From Salminus brasiliensis (Eukaryota > Chordata > Actinopteri > Characiformes > Bryconidae): DNA of 64,000 bases. The translations under genes were made by a program, and so were the position numbers. Of this stretch, positions 15,509-29,399 are shown in pieces. The stretch is taken from the NCBI RefSeq assembly GCF_030463535.1, contig NC_132892.1, positions 34,854,138 to 34,918,137 of the forward strand. The letters are read 5' to 3'. The first letter of the stretch is position 1. Each line of letters begins with the position of its first letter. Below the pieces are notes generated by a model. The model made no database searches. It was not told the DNA's origin and saw only the letters and a program-made list of their open reading frames with translations.

Positions 15509-16871
15509 ATGGTAAGAGCATAAACTTTATTTTAGCAAAAAAAATTGAACTTTATAATATATACAGTATATTATAATACATATATTATATGATTTTACAA
15601 AGTGTCACTAGTTCTTGTAAAACTTTAAAGTTATTGTTACTAAAACATTAGTTATATCATTTTAACTCACTGAGTTATGTCTTTATTTTATTTCTCCTCT
15701 CTCAGCTCCTTCTGTTTCTAGTGCTCCCCCTGGTGGTGGAGTCAGCTCCTGCCTCCATTGACTTTCTGCCTCTGGACTGTGAAGATGTTTATAACAATGG
15801 CTCAGTGAACACTGGTGTCTACACCATCTACCCAGGAGGACCCAATAAACCAGTGCAGGTTTACTGTGACATGGGATGTGATGAAGACCGTGGGAGGTGG
15901 ACTGTGAGTGGAAAAGCTTAAGATAAAATAAATCTGATAAATAATGATGTAATGTTTCATAATAGTGTTTAGGTTCATTCGTAATTGTCCTTCTAGGGTT
16001 TTATAAACACTTTTACTCTCCACCTGTCTCTTAGGTGTTTCTGAGGAGAATGGATGGCAGTGTAAATTTCTACAAGCCTTGGGAGGAGTACAAAAATGGC
16101 TTTGGGAATGCGAGCACTGAATACTGGCTGGGTGAATGAGTGGCATTTTGTAAATACTTTTGTAATCTGCTGTCACTTTTACCTTGAGTAGAAGTTGCAC
16201 CACTGATGTTGAAGGTGATAAATAAAGATTTGATGGATTAGATTGATTAGATTCCTCAATCTATTTTGGAATTTGGTAATTTGAGTCTATCATTAACTTA
16301 AGAGATACCAGGAAACTGACCATGTTAAATGTCCTTCTATGTCTGACAGGTCTGCAGAACATCTTCCTGATCACCGCTAGGGGGAAGTATGAGCTGAGGG
16401 TTTACATGGAGGATTTTGAGAAAGGGAGTGTGTACGCCCATTATAACTCATTCTACATCGACTCTGAGACCTACAGGTACAAGCTGCACATCTCTGGCTT
16501 CATCAATGGAGGGGCAGGTGAGTGATTTTTTTGAACATGGTCTGCAGTAGATTTGGCTGTTCTTTAAACATCTTCTATAGAATGACGTGACTTTATAAAA
16601 TGCAGAGACTAAAAGCATAAGATCTTTTCCAGGGGAGTCTTTATTCTATCACAATGAAAGGGAGTTCGCGACTTATGACCGAGACACCAACGGCTGTGCA
16701 GTGAGCAATTCTGGAGGCTACTGGTTCAACAACTGCCTCGTATCCAACACCAATGGCCTGTACAAGTGGGCACCTTCAGCTCCACAAAATGCAGCAGTTG
16801 TTTGGTGCAACTGGAAAGGCTGCAACTACTCTCTGAAGACCATAGTGATGAAGATCAGACGAGCAGCTTAA
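15509..16871 (+). CDS. mfap4-like: F3: MFAP4-like secreted FReD protein, 234 aa
   Basis: Coding exons are 15509-15511 (ATG, leader exon 15489-15511), 15706-15903, 16035-16131, 16350-16517 and 16633-16871 (TAA). The frame gives 234 residues with a signal peptide ([14 protein letters not shown]) and a FReD from LPLDCEDVY to IRRAA. From exon 3 (16035) onward, exons and introns are almost identical to F2, whereas the signal-peptide exon and the earlier introns differ clearly. The same [19 protein letters not shown] and WCNWKGC peculiarities occur. AATAAA at 17117-17122 is the likely polyadenylation signal. It is probably a secreted lectin-like protein like F2; the two may differ mostly at the N-terminus and in expression. 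Confidence 0.9.
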
Positions 16872-17267
16872 GAGCAGGCCTGATGAGTAGCTTTCAGCTG
16901 AAGATTAGAAGAAATTCAGGTGATTACTGTAGAAATATCTAATTTCGGAGAAAGCTATAACATATCTATACTCGCAGTGATCAAGGGTTACATATCATAT
17001 AAAACCTTATATAATGCTCTCTTCTACATTGTTCAAATTTCTTTGGTGACTGTTTACACTGTAGGTTTTGTTGTAATTTCTCTTGAACTTTCTCTTCTTT
17101 CTCATGAAAATGGCTGAATAAAAATATTATAAGTCATTTTGTTGGTCGACTTATTTATCTACAGAGACGTAGGTTACAAATCTAATTTAAGGTCATGTAG
17201 AGGCATGAGCAAACAAGACTTCTAACAAAGAGAACACATAAAAATATAGAGACAATATAGGTACATA

Positions 17268-18862
<1,595 letters not shown>

Positions 18863-18864
18863 TA

Positions 18865-20160
18865 TTTCCATGATTAGAAAAATTCTCAAAAGTTAGACTG
18901 CAGCCTGGTTTTCTCTTAAACTAAATACAAAAGCATAAACCATTTCTTCTGGACCCCAAAAATTAAACTCACATTTGCTCCATCCTAAACTGTGGTGGCT
19001 GATATTTTACTGTTGTCTTCTTCAGCTTTGACCCAAATGCTAATAAACCCTCTTCTTTATTTAAAGATCTGAAGCTTAAGTATAGTAAAAAATATATATA
19101 TAGGTGCCATCTTAAATCTCAATTTAAGGAGTTTAAACTAGTATAGTGAACTAGTTAACTGAATATAATTCAGTTAAATTTAATTTGATGTCATGTTTGC
19201 CAAATCCTTAGTTATGTTCAGTGGGGGATTATTCTACATTGGAATAGATCAAAACAAACACAGACCTCACTGTTAACCCTGATGACAAAAACTGGTGGAT
19301 CTGGATGTTTAAAGATGGTAGTGGAGTTAAACGCTACTTCTTCCACCTGGAAGTTCTATGCAAGCCTTTTGGCTGTTCCTTTATAGAAATTAATCATAGA
19401 AGCAGTGATACTACTATAACCCCAAATGGACCTATAGTGGAAAAGCCTAAACATCGCTTAAACTCTTTAACAGGAATGGCCAGTTAAGACTTTTTCATCC
19501 TAATACATTAATTATAAAGTAAACCAGTGAAGACCTCCCACACATGCCTGAGTTTCTAGTTCAGGAGGATAAATAAAAATGTCTTGAATATATTCTAAAA
19601 CAACCCAAGTGGATCATGTAAAACATCAATAATTAATTCTAGGAAGACCAATGGGGTGGTATATAGATCAAAAGACATGCCTTGGTATTCATACTGCCTG
19701 TAATTGAAGATAAAAGCTGTCTTCCAATCACATACTACATGTTTCAGATAAGGTTGCAGACACTTCTCAGGTCTAATTGTATAATAATAACCTCATAAAG
19801 CTGTTCTAATAAGATGAGATAAGATAATCCTTTATTAGTCCCACAGTGGGGAAATATCAGTGACAATGGTTGAGAGTATGACTTGGAGATTTGATAGGGT
19901 GATTTTAGCAAACGTTTTAAGGAGAATTTCTACCATAACCTTAAAATTTGGTGGAATGAACTGCTATATCAAGGTAATACAAAACGTTATTATGACAGAA
20001 TGGGGACCAGGATATGAACTCCTGTTAAGACCAAGAGATGAAGGGATCATGTTGTTATAACTGGGAAAATCCTAAGATAACAGCTTATTTGCAGAAGGCA
20101 AATACAAAAAGGCTAAGAAGCTTGGGTTGTGTTTTTCATAGGTTCAGTTACTGTGATAAT
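18865..20160. other. Intergenic; no gene recognised
   Basis: 19020-19110 matches 11101-11190 downstream of F2. A 60-residue open stretch at 19305-19487 has no recognisable domain and is probably chance. 19812-19860 (ttattagtcccacagtgggg) resembles the 3' tail of a common fish retroelement on the minus strand. Confidence 0.4.
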
Positions 20161-20333
20161 GAATACCTCGACACAGCATCTTTTTAATTCAGAACATTTA
20201 GGTTTTCCTCAGTTGTTCCTTTTTTTCTGTGACAGACGGTATGAGGAAAACCTTTAGCCTAGGTTTCAAATCAAAATATGGGGATGGTCTACAGAAAGAT
20301 AACAGAAGATTGATGAAATTCATCAGATAGACT

Positions 20334-20369
<36 letters not shown>

Positions 20370-20416
20370 CAGATAGATACTGGTTAATAAGGTCTGGTTT
20401 ATGAGAGCATCTGAAA
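20160..20416 (+). promoter_or_regulatory. Conserved upstream block of F4
   Basis: Copy of the block seen before F2 and F3, again with tgtgacagacggtatgagga (about 20231-20250). A (TAGA)n microsatellite at about 20332-20385 interrupts it. Confidence 0.4.
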
Positions 20417-20767
20417 TACATTGGCATGTAAAAGTTTATGCACCCCTCATAATTTTTTTTACTGTAGTTCAGTGTCTAAAGTATAAACCAAACTCACAAA
20501 CATCATTAAAGAAGTTAAAGATGAAACATTTTAATATCAATTTTATTGCTTTATGTTCATTTTAGACATTGAAAATTCCCAAAACAAAACTGAAAGAATA
20601 TTATTTCCTGCAAAAGTGTTTATCAGCTGTGATTTTCCTTTTTAAACTGCAATAGATGGAAATAAAATGTAATGTTCATCTTTGTATATTTTGAAATCAA
20701 GTAATAACTATTTAACTATTCACAGAAATTTCAAGGAAGGGTGCCCAAACTTTTGCATGCCACTTAT
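20417..20767. mobile_element. Short Tc1-like element, family B
   Basis: The left end includes ggcatgtaaaagtttatgca and the right end reads gggtgcccaaacttttgcat, inverted to each other, with about 350 bp in total. It is a third copy at the same relative position as those before F2 and F3. Confidence 0.6.
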
Positions 20768-20960
20768 GCATCTTAAACCCATGGTCTTTAAAAACTGTAT
20801 CTCTCAGAGATTTTGCAATGTTCTGATGAAATCATTTTTACATTTCCTTGGAAAATGTCTTGCCAGTTTCTTCCTGTAGCATGAGACACATCTTTTGTTA
20901 GTTCTTTTGGATTTTACTGGTTGTGTTTCAAAGCCCCAGGGAAAAGATCATATGAGAACG

Positions 20961-21191
20961 TATAAAAGGAGCGTTGGGAACATCACTTAACTGCATTTGG
21001 ACGTAGTTGCAAGAGGACTGAGAGGTTCTCTTTACCTGCCCTGGTGAGTGTCTTTCTATTTGCTCTAACAAGATATTCCACAGCAAGAGAACCAACTGTA
21101 AACATCTCCGTTAGGATTATTTAAGACATGATAAGTCATTTTTTGTGTTTTTGTATTTCTTCCTTACAGATAAAAGGACTGCATTAACATG
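20961..21191 (+). pseudogene. F4: orphan promoter plus leader exons without a FReD body
   Basis: TATAAAA at 20961-20967, exon 1 ending at 21043 before GTGAGT, and exon 2 at 21170-21191 ending in ATG are clear copies of the F2/F3 5' end. No signal-peptide or FReD exon follows before the unrelated F5 leader at about 22635. The exon 2 donor carries an extra G (catgggtaag instead of catggtaag), which would shift the frame if GTAAG is used. It is most likely the head of a lost gene copy; it could still fire a transcript that splices into F5. Confidence 0.7.
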
Positions 21192-22540
21192 GGTAAGAAC
21201 ATTATTTTTTGCTGAAAGATTTAGCAATAATAGCCTACAGTATGTTGGTAACCAGTATATAACAAATTACGCACCGCATTCAAAGACAGAGACATGCTGG
21301 ATATGACCTAATTCTTACATAAGTAAATGTATTATTTACCAAGAGGGGAACACATCATCCTGTGTTCCAGGTTGAAAGCTAAGCATTCAGAACTGCACAA
21401 AAAACAAATATCAAATCCAGTAGACAAGATGATTCATGGTGTTTCTCTGAACAACGTCAGTTCCCAAAATGAAAACTGCTGGCCGGTAAGACTGGTGACA
21501 TTTTCGCAACTGTTTGAGTGTTTACCAATGTTTTCTGATTGCCAAATAGACATCCAGGAGGACAAAGTACAATGTTATGCTTTTACCTGTTAACACTGAA
21601 AACTCCCATTAATTCTATAATAACTATAATACAATAAAACAGTTTAACAGTATAGAAATCTTTTTTATATTGAAAGATAGATAGAAGGTTTTATTTTGAA
21701 ACAAAGTAAAGTGCACATATTTATTAGATGAAAACTATTTTGCATTTATTATACTTTAATTGTACAAAATCATTATAAAATCTATTTTAGTGCACTTCAG
21801 TGCACAACTGTACTAAAATTTAACAATTTTAAGTATACTTTGGTAGACTTAAAACATACTATATGTATTCATATGTTTCACATTTACTTAAATTAATTTT
21901 AAAACACATTTAGTAAGTATTATTAAATCACTGCATCACTATTATGATGACTATAACAATGAGTGTTTTAGAAATGTACTAAAATTATATATATTTACAG
22001 AATACAAATATACCTTTCATTCCTGTCCTACCAAAATAACACTTCTAGGGATACTTTGTGGTGCATAACAAATGGATTTGCTTATAATGTATTACACTTT
22101 TAGTATGTTACATCTATACTTTTATCATTTTATTGGGCATTTCACGTGTTTTATGTGAATTACTGTAGAAATTATTTTAATACACTTTGCAAAAGTGTAC
22201 AAAATATTTTAAAGCAAGTGTTTACTAAGAATATTAAATCAAATGATAACTATAAAATATAATAAATAAAATATAAATAAACAAATACATATAAATCATA
22301 ATAAATATAAATAAACAAATAAAATCAAACTAAAACTATATTTATGTGTGATCAAAGTTCACTCATAAGCATTTATGTTGACATATATTAAGTATAAGTA
22401 TTAAGTATATACATTTGCCAGTACCTTTACAACATACCCACTATCCACTGTTTGGTAAGTGTGCTGACTATGTTTCAAACACTTATGGTGATAAATCCAC
22501 CTTTGATGAGTCCTCACATTCAGGAATTTCCAGAATGAGT
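21192..22540. other. AT-rich intergenic stretch, no gene seen
   Basis: Very AT-rich sequence. An 88-residue open stretch at 21327-21593 has no recognisable feature. I found no splice-consistent FReD exon here on either strand. Confidence 0.5.
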
Positions 22541-22580
22541 TAAAGGTCAAACAAAGATATACAAAAGGTCATTAAGAGAG

Positions 22581-22635
22581 TTTAAAGGGGTGGTTGTGAG
22601 CAAAGAAATGAACATTGGATAGCTCGCACCAAATG
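22581..22635 (+). promoter_or_regulatory. F5 core promoter and leader exon 1
   Basis: A weak TATA-like TTTAAAG at 22581-22587 precedes a leader ending at 22635 (caaatg before GTGAGT). The same block with TTTAAAAG lies at 40093-40147 (F7). Two upstream starts exist: ATG at 22608 (four codons, then TAG) and ATG at 22633-22635, which after splicing to exon 2 would stop after seven codons. Confidence 0.5.
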
Positions 22636-22861
22636 GTGAGTTGTATTTTACCTCTTTAGTACAGTAAGTAACCATGATCTGACCAGATTCATAGGAAAAT
22701 GTTTTTAGCAGACTGCTACACTGTCTAAATATTTAGTTTTTTCTAAATATGATTTTAAGTGTTTTATTTAAGTCTAATTTTTATTTGCTTTTATTTTATG
22801 GTCCATTTTAGGTTCAGAAGTTGAACGATTGAGCTACAGAGAAAATATTATAAAGTCCAAA

Positions 22862-25531
22862 ATGACAGTAAGTTCTCTTTTCAACTCAATCCCTGAACAG
22901 TGATTTGAGTTTCCATTTCGCTGAGTTTGATTATTTTGGTATAACTCGAAAATTATATGTTTTCCCTATTTAGAATTACCTATATTGTCATTGGGCAGAG
23001 TACAGGTACAAAGCCAATGAAATGCAGCATCCCACCATTTACTGTGCAAAATACAGTATTATTTACATAAAGTGCAAAATAGAAATGACTATAACAATTT
23101 GGGGGTTATGTGGTGTGCATGCGGTGGTAAATAAAACAAATAATGTAACAGTACATGCAATAACTGCAGATATGAATAGTTCAATATGAACAGATGAGTA
23201 GTGCAGTAACACTAGAGTGTAAATACAGTACAGTGAGGTGAGTGCAACAATGAGGCTAAAGTGACGGTGTAGATTTCAGCAGGGTCACAGCCTCAGGGAA
23301 GAAGCTCTTGTTAGTCCTGTTGGGGAGGGAGTGGAGGCTCTTGTAATGCCTGCCGGATGGAAATAGTGTAAAAAGGTTATGGTTAGGGTGAGAAGGTTCC
23401 TTGATGATTTCATCTTGGAACAATTTGAGTAATAGATAAGGGTTTGGGTAAGAAATAAATTTGTATTTCATTGTTTATATTTTATTATAATTATTTCTTA
23501 CACCTATTAAATAAAGTTGTCATGTCAGTATAGAGAAAGTCATTGAAAAAATCCCTTGAAAACCTTTGAGGATATTTAAACATCTGTAGATCTGTAGATC
23601 TTCATGTGGTCAGCACTGAGAGATAAAGGTAACTAACTAAACTCACTCACCTGAAGAAATGTCTTTAATTATCATTTATAAAATGGAATTATTAGAAATG
23701 CAATTTTCTTGTGAGGACTTTATTCTATTAAACTCTATTGAATGGAAACCCTGCTCATGAAACTTTCACTGTACATGGGCTGAAGGAGGCCTCTTTGTGT
23801 TCCATGGTTTCCCAAAGTTCATTCAAACAACTGCAGTGTCTTTAAAAATGTTGCCTTCTGACTGACGTGAAAGCGTCATAGAGCGAGAAATCAACGAGGC
23901 ATCAAAGAGAGTAGATTCATGCTCTCTCTCTCTCTTTCTTTTTTTTTTCTCTCTCTCTCTCTCTTTCCAAGGCTGTGGTGTTTCTAGGCCTAGTGCTCCC
24001 CCTACTGGTGGGCAGTGTCTCTGTTTCTCAGGACGAGCTTCCAGCAGACTGCTCAGACATATATGATAAAGGACACACACTCAGTGGACTGTACACTGTC
24101 TACCCTACAGGGGACACACCTGTACAGGTGTACTGTGACATGGGCTGTATGGGCTATTCTACCAAAGATGGACGGTGGACGGTACAGACTTTTAACTGTG
24201 AAATCCCCTTAAAATACCCTAAAATTGACCTCGTTTAGTTTAATAAACACCTCCTTCACCCCTGCAGGTGATTCAGAGAAGGATGGACGGCACCGTCAAC
24301 TTCTACAGGCCGTGGGATCAGTATAAGAATGGCTTCGGGAACAGGGATGGGGAGCACTGGCTGGGTGAGACTTTATGCAATAGGGTCATTCTTGTGGATT
24401 CAACATGCATTTTGTAGAAAAGCAGTGGATGGAGATATATGTTTACATTTATCATTTGAAAAGTAGAATTACTGTGATGAAATATAACTCTGATAAAGAT
24501 TAAATATCAATATTACTAAGTACCACAGATGAAATGTATAAAAATTAGTAATTAAGTAATATTAAACTACACTTTATTTAGTTTTTTAGACTGTCAGAAG
24601 AAAGACGTATAAGTTGTTTCAAGTTGATTCTTTAAAAGTTTTTGTTTTGTTCTTTTAATTTTTTATTTTACAGTTTTAAATCGTCACCCTAAATTTAATA
24701 TTGAACAGACCAATAAGTTCTTGTGTTACACGTCACTAGGGCTGGAGTCCCTGTTTCAGCTCACACGGAGGAAGAAGTACGAGCTGAGAGTGGATCTGGA
24801 GGACTTTGCAGGTGGAATGGTTCATGCCAAGTATTCCTCCTTCTCTGTGGACTCAGAAGCTGAGGGCTACAGACTCCACGTTAGCGGCTACGCTGATGGA
24901 GGAGCAGGTGAGGAACAGATGCAGAGCTAATTTTATTTATTTTTTTATTTATTATTACATAGTTCAGAGTTCCAGGACAGTTTACCTTTAGTGGACGTTT
25001 TAAACATTGAGTAATACAGTGTAAAGTAGTGGGGGTGTGTACTGATAACTGTATCACTCTATATAATGACCTAATTATGAGACTATTTATAGATTATATA
25101 TCCTTTTATAGAGATTATATATCCTTTATCAATTTAATATCTATAATGCTACAAAAGTCAGTGTAAATTACGTAGATTCATGTCATCATTTACCCAAAGC
25201 ATCTAATTATTACCTCAAATGAATGACCTTTAATCATGTGACCAATGAACAATGTAAGAACTCACTGCTCGTTCTTGCAGGAGATGCTCTGGTCCACCAT
25301 AATGGACAAAAGTTCTCCACATTCGACAAAGATCAGGATAGTAGCACTGAAAACTGTCCCCTGCTGTATTTTGGAGCGTTCTGGTACAACAACTGCCACC
25401 ATGCTAACATTAATGGGGTTTACATGTGGGGGGCTCACAGCCGCTATGGCTATGGAGTCATATGGAACCAGTGGAAGGGATTTTACTACTCCCTGAAATC
25501 TGTTACCATGAAGATCAGACCAGTTTCCTGA
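22862..25531 (+). CDS. mfap4-like: F5: MFAP4-like secreted FReD protein, 243 aa
   Basis: Coding exons are 22862-22867 (Met-Thr, in leader exon 22812-22867), 23972-24181, 24268-24364, 24740-24907 and 25281-25531 (TGA). The frame gives 243 residues. The signal peptide is [15 protein letters not shown]. The FReD starts at [13 protein letters not shown] and holds [45 protein letters not shown] and [12 protein letters not shown]. It also has the calcium-type loop FDKDQDSS, the pocket motif [10 protein letters not shown] and a KIRPVS end. It has five mature cysteines; the extra one is in CDMGC. The acceptor of the signal-peptide exon uses a CT microsatellite (23921-23967) as its pyrimidine tract. 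AATAAA at 25651-25656 is the likely polyadenylation signal. It is nearly identical to F7 from the third exon on. Probable role: secreted lectin-like/matrix protein. Confidence 0.9.
22975..23470 (-). mobile_element. LINE 3' fragment in F5 intron
   Basis: A minus-strand frame at 23471-23256 ends with [20 protein letters not shown] and [11 protein letters not shown], typical of the C-terminal end of a fish LINE. It continues into a 3' tail ending near 22975 with a 'gcattt cattggctttgtacc'-type terminus. It is a 5'-truncated insertion. Confidence 0.6.
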
Positions 25532-25804
25532 ACTGCACCAGGGCCTTGTTTCTTTTTTGATTTATTTTAATTTATTTTAATATAATTTTATTTTGTAACT
25601 GTTCAAAATGTTGTATTATTAGCATAACCTTTTCTTTGATATACATTTTAAATAAACATGCTTATAGACTGCACTTTGTGTGTTGATCAAATGTTTGCCT
25701 CCATAATTTACTACTCCATCTGGTAATGTGTATGTTGAGCCTGTTGAGCAATAACAAAGAAACCAAGAAAACCAAGGAAGTAGTTATATACACACATAAC
25801 AGAT
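25532..25804 (+). other. F5 3' UTR and flank
   Basis: AATAAA at 25651-25656 and the AT-rich tail of F5. No other gene. Confidence 0.6.
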
Positions 25805-26346
25805 ACACTATATGGACAAAACTATTGGGACACACCTCCTAATCATTGAATTCAGGTGTCTGATTCAGTCCCGTTCAGCCACAGGTGTATAAATCAAGCC
25901 TTTAGCATCAACATCAGTGAAAGAACGGGAGGCTCTGAAGAGCTCCCTGAACTCCAGCGTGGTTCTGTATGTAATAGGAGACAACAACAAGTCAGCTGGT
26001 GAAATCTCCTCCCTCCTAAATCTTCCTCCATCAGCTGTGAGTGGTGTTATTATTGAACAGTGGAAGAGTTTAGGAGGAACAGCTCACAGAGAGCAGCTCA
26101 GCCACCGAGTGTCTGTCAGACCACGTAAAGTTACAGAGCGGGGTCAGGGCCGAGTGCTGAGCTCAGAGCAGAGTGCAGAAAAGCCTCCAACTGACTCAGC
26201 AACTGCAGAGCTCCAGACCTGCTGCTGCTGCTAGAGCTTAGAGCAAAGGGGGATATTAATGCCTGTAGGTTTAGTATGGGATGGAATTAAAAGGTCCAGT
26301 AGGTGGAATGTGGAGGTGTCCCAATACTTTTGTCCATATAAAGTAT
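25805..26346. mobile_element. MITE with Tc1-like ends
   Basis: The inverted ends are cactatatggacaaaactat at about 25807 and acttttgtccatataaagta ending near 26346, with TA borders. The body has scraps that look like a deleted Tc1 transposase (the open stretch 25917-26234), and no working gene. A related element lies at 51299-51750. Confidence 0.75.
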
Positions 26347-28180
26347 ATATAAACATTTGGACATGTAGTGTAACTGTTTCTATTCAGTATACCCTACAAC
26401 CCACAGAAACACGGTTTTGAGAACTTCAGACGAGCCTAAAACTGAAAGTAAAGCTTATGTTGTACATTTTTCAAATACTCTAATCTTCTTTTGTAAGGAA
26501 TATTTTGAGGAATGGCATTTCCCAGTGTGGCCAGATGGTGGCACCATTGTATGACATTTTGTACTTCCAATTCTCTTAAACCCTTCATGTGTTTGCTTTA
26601 TTATTAAAATGATTAAAAATAGCTATGATTAGTTTGTGGAAGTCTAGGTCCAGTACAAATCTCACACAGGAATCTCAGTCAGTTCACAGATGCAGTTTCT
26701 AATGTAGTCTCTGGTCTGAGAGTCTCTGAACTGTGCTAAATCCGACCTCCTGAGGGTTTTGGTACAGTGCAAACTCCAGTGAAATATATATCTGTGAGAA
26801 CAGCATGGCACCACTGGAAAGGCCTCATGGTGTCAAGTTCCTCAGTATGCAGATTAGACCAGGATCTCAGATACAGTGTAGATCCACTAGTTGGGGTCTT
26901 GTTAATAAATTTGCATACATCAATTAAACTATACCTACAGGTAGTATAGAAAAGAATGCAAATTTGCATTTTTCTTTAAATTCTTTAATCATTTAAATTT
27001 TACAGAACCTTTTACAGTCATTTGTATGTAACTATAAAAAGGATTTATGCAGTAAAGCAAAGTGAGGTAAGTTCATTGGTATTTTTAGTATGCAAATTGA
27101 AATAAATAAATAATGAAATAAAAACACAGGCAGAAATATACCACATTAAAAATGTATAAAACACAAAATTAGAAGTATAAAGAACAGAATTTGCAAAAGT
27201 GAGGTTACAAGGTGCATATGGTAGACACTGTCCCATCTCGCTAGCACCCTCGCACCCCTCGTTTGCACATGCCCGCTAGGTCTGCAAGGCCTTTTAGTAT
27301 AAACAGCTGTTTGAAATGAAAAATATGTAAAATAAATATGGCTCCCCAGGTGTACAGAGATGTTATACATATCTTTGCAATGCAGAGGCAAGAAGGCACT
27401 GGATGCAGGTGAAGATTGCACTACAAGGCGATCACTAGGAACAGGAACAAACTCTGTCAATAATCAATGTAGAATTTTGCATGCACAGGTCATGATCTCC
27501 AATGTGCAAGGGCTAAGTTCCACCCTTCATCTGAGGCTCTGGTGGACTGATTACATATACAGATACTCCTCCTGAACACCTGAGTTTGGAGTCACTGTGA
27601 CTCTTGGACGTGTTTAAGTTACTTTGAAGATTATGGGTTCACCTGTGTTGCACCTGCCTGCCAGTATCCTGACCACTTTTTGCCTGTCCTGACAATGAGT
27701 ACTGCTGTAGGCCTAATAAAGTCATAAGCAGCCTGCCTCAAGCTAAATGTTACAATTATACAGATCAATAGTTCTGCTAAACTCTAATTAATGATGCTTT
27801 AAAGAAGAAGGAAGTACAAGGAACTATAACCAAACACAGAGAGGAGGAGTTCCCAAACTTTCTGTCGGTTCTCACATCATCATTTCCCCCTGTGGTTCTG
27901 GAAAACTGACAATACAGTCGCAACAAAAGTAAAAGTGGTGGCTTGTGCATTAGTAGAAGACTGACAAGGTGTATTCCAGTGAAATGTCAGTCTGTCAGTC
28001 TGTCTGTCAGCACCACACCTCCATTGTGGATTGTGGTTGTGACATCATTACTTTTCTGCTGGTTGCTTGTCAGCAGCAAGGGTCAGGAGGCTGATATGTA
28101 ATGACAGTATAGAAAATGATAAGGTTTCAAATAAAATGACCAACTAGCGATTTGAAGGTGTATAAAGGTACATGATAACT
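26347..28180. other. Intergenic, no gene seen
   Basis: No domain, splice pattern or family match recognised. Short open stretches at 26736-26969 and 27146-27460 look like chance. Confidence 0.45.
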
Positions 28181-28184
28181 AACT

Positions 28185-28253
28185 TCGGTCCAACACGACC
28201 AGACTCTGCAAAAGCTTCTTCCCCCAAACCATCAGACTTCTCAACTCCAGAGG

Positions 28254-28297
<44 letters not shown>

Positions 28298-28575
28298 ACC
28301 ATTTACCCCAGACAATATGGGAAGCATTTGCACTAATAACGTTACTACCTCACTGGACTCAATATTTATTGCACACTGCATAATTTGCACACCACCCTCA
28401 ATTATTTATTATTCTCTGTCTGTACTGTGTTGTGTTGTCTGTCTGCACTTGTACTGTGTTGCACTTGTGTTCTGTATGCACTGTGTCTATGTTGCACCAT
28501 GGTCCTGGAGGAATGTTGTTTCGTTACTCTGTGTACTCTGTATGTAGCTGAAATGACAATAAAATCCACTTGACT
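28185..28575 (+). mobile_element. LINE 3' end (5'-truncated)
   Basis: Starts in the last codons of a LINE reverse-transcriptase frame (aagcttcttcccccaaacca encodes SFFPQT) and continues through a 3' UTR to a terminal tail near 28555-28575 (gacaataaaatccacttgac). A (CT)n tract at 28256-28293 interrupts it. It is the same general LINE type as 22975-23470, in the other orientation. Confidence 0.6.
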
Positions 28576-29159
28576 TCACTTAATTAACCCTTTTTATTTT
28601 GATTTATTTTAATTTATTAACAATAATACATACACAATACATGCCATGTTTGACACCTTTTAACCAGACCATATACACCAGCATCTGTAAGACCTTCCTG
28701 CCTCCTGGAGACCTAAAGACCCCTGTAGAAAGGAGTGTTCCTCACACTGCAGGGTCATCAGTATGTAACCACTGAAGCAAATGAAAAATGTTCAGAATGT
28801 AAAAAGGTGTTCAGATAGATTACATCAAAAAGCTTTTCACTTCCTGTAAGATGATCTTTCACTTAAACTAATTATAATACTTCACTCAGTGCATTAAAGG
28901 AGCTCAAACTTCATTCCACAGACTTTGGTGGCAAGTGAACTGTAAAGCCGGTTAGCCGGTTAGGTTGTGCCTGTACAGTTGCAAGAAAGAGTAAAGCGTT
29001 ACCTGGAATGATCTGGATTCCTGCATTGATTCTGACTGATAAAACATGGCCTGAGAGATCATGTATGGATTTTTTTTTTTTTAATATTTAATTTTTAAAT
29101 ATTTTTTAATATTACTTTTGGGACATAGATGTTTTAAGAGCTTAATACATAAACGTTTA

Positions 29160-29398
29160 CTAATTTACCATTTACATTTACAGTATTTAGCTGACGCTCT
29201 TATCCAGAGCGACTTACATGGTTACTGGTATTACAGAGGAGGGCCAATGTAGTGTTAGGAGTCTTGCCCAAGGACCCTTATTGGTAGCGCAGCATGGCCA
29301 CCCAGACTGGGAATCAAACCCCAGTCTCCCACATGGTGTGATAGCTCACTGGCAGGTAATGGTGTTATCTGTTGCACCACACCAACCACTTACCAACA
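29160..29398 (-). mobile_element. tRNA-derived SINE
   Basis: Reading the minus strand, a tRNA-like head near 29395 has an A-box-like tggtgcaacagataa and a B-box-like ggtttgattcc. It is followed by a body and the 3' end gtaagtcgctctggataaga (ending near 29193) and a 'taaatgtaaatg' tail. The same 3' end recurs at about 55335-55390 (+) and in weaker form at about 45283-45370. Confidence 0.7.
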
Positions 29399-29399
29399 T

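Noticed and set aside
19305-19487. Short frame MFKDGSGVKRYFFHLEVL...
   Set aside because: No homologous domain recognised, no splice context, and the duplicate region downstream of F2 does not keep it.
29160-29398. Possible tRNA gene suggested by A- and B-box-like motifs
   Set aside because: No cloverleaf could be drawn and the body continues into a SINE-type 3' tail seen elsewhere in the window.
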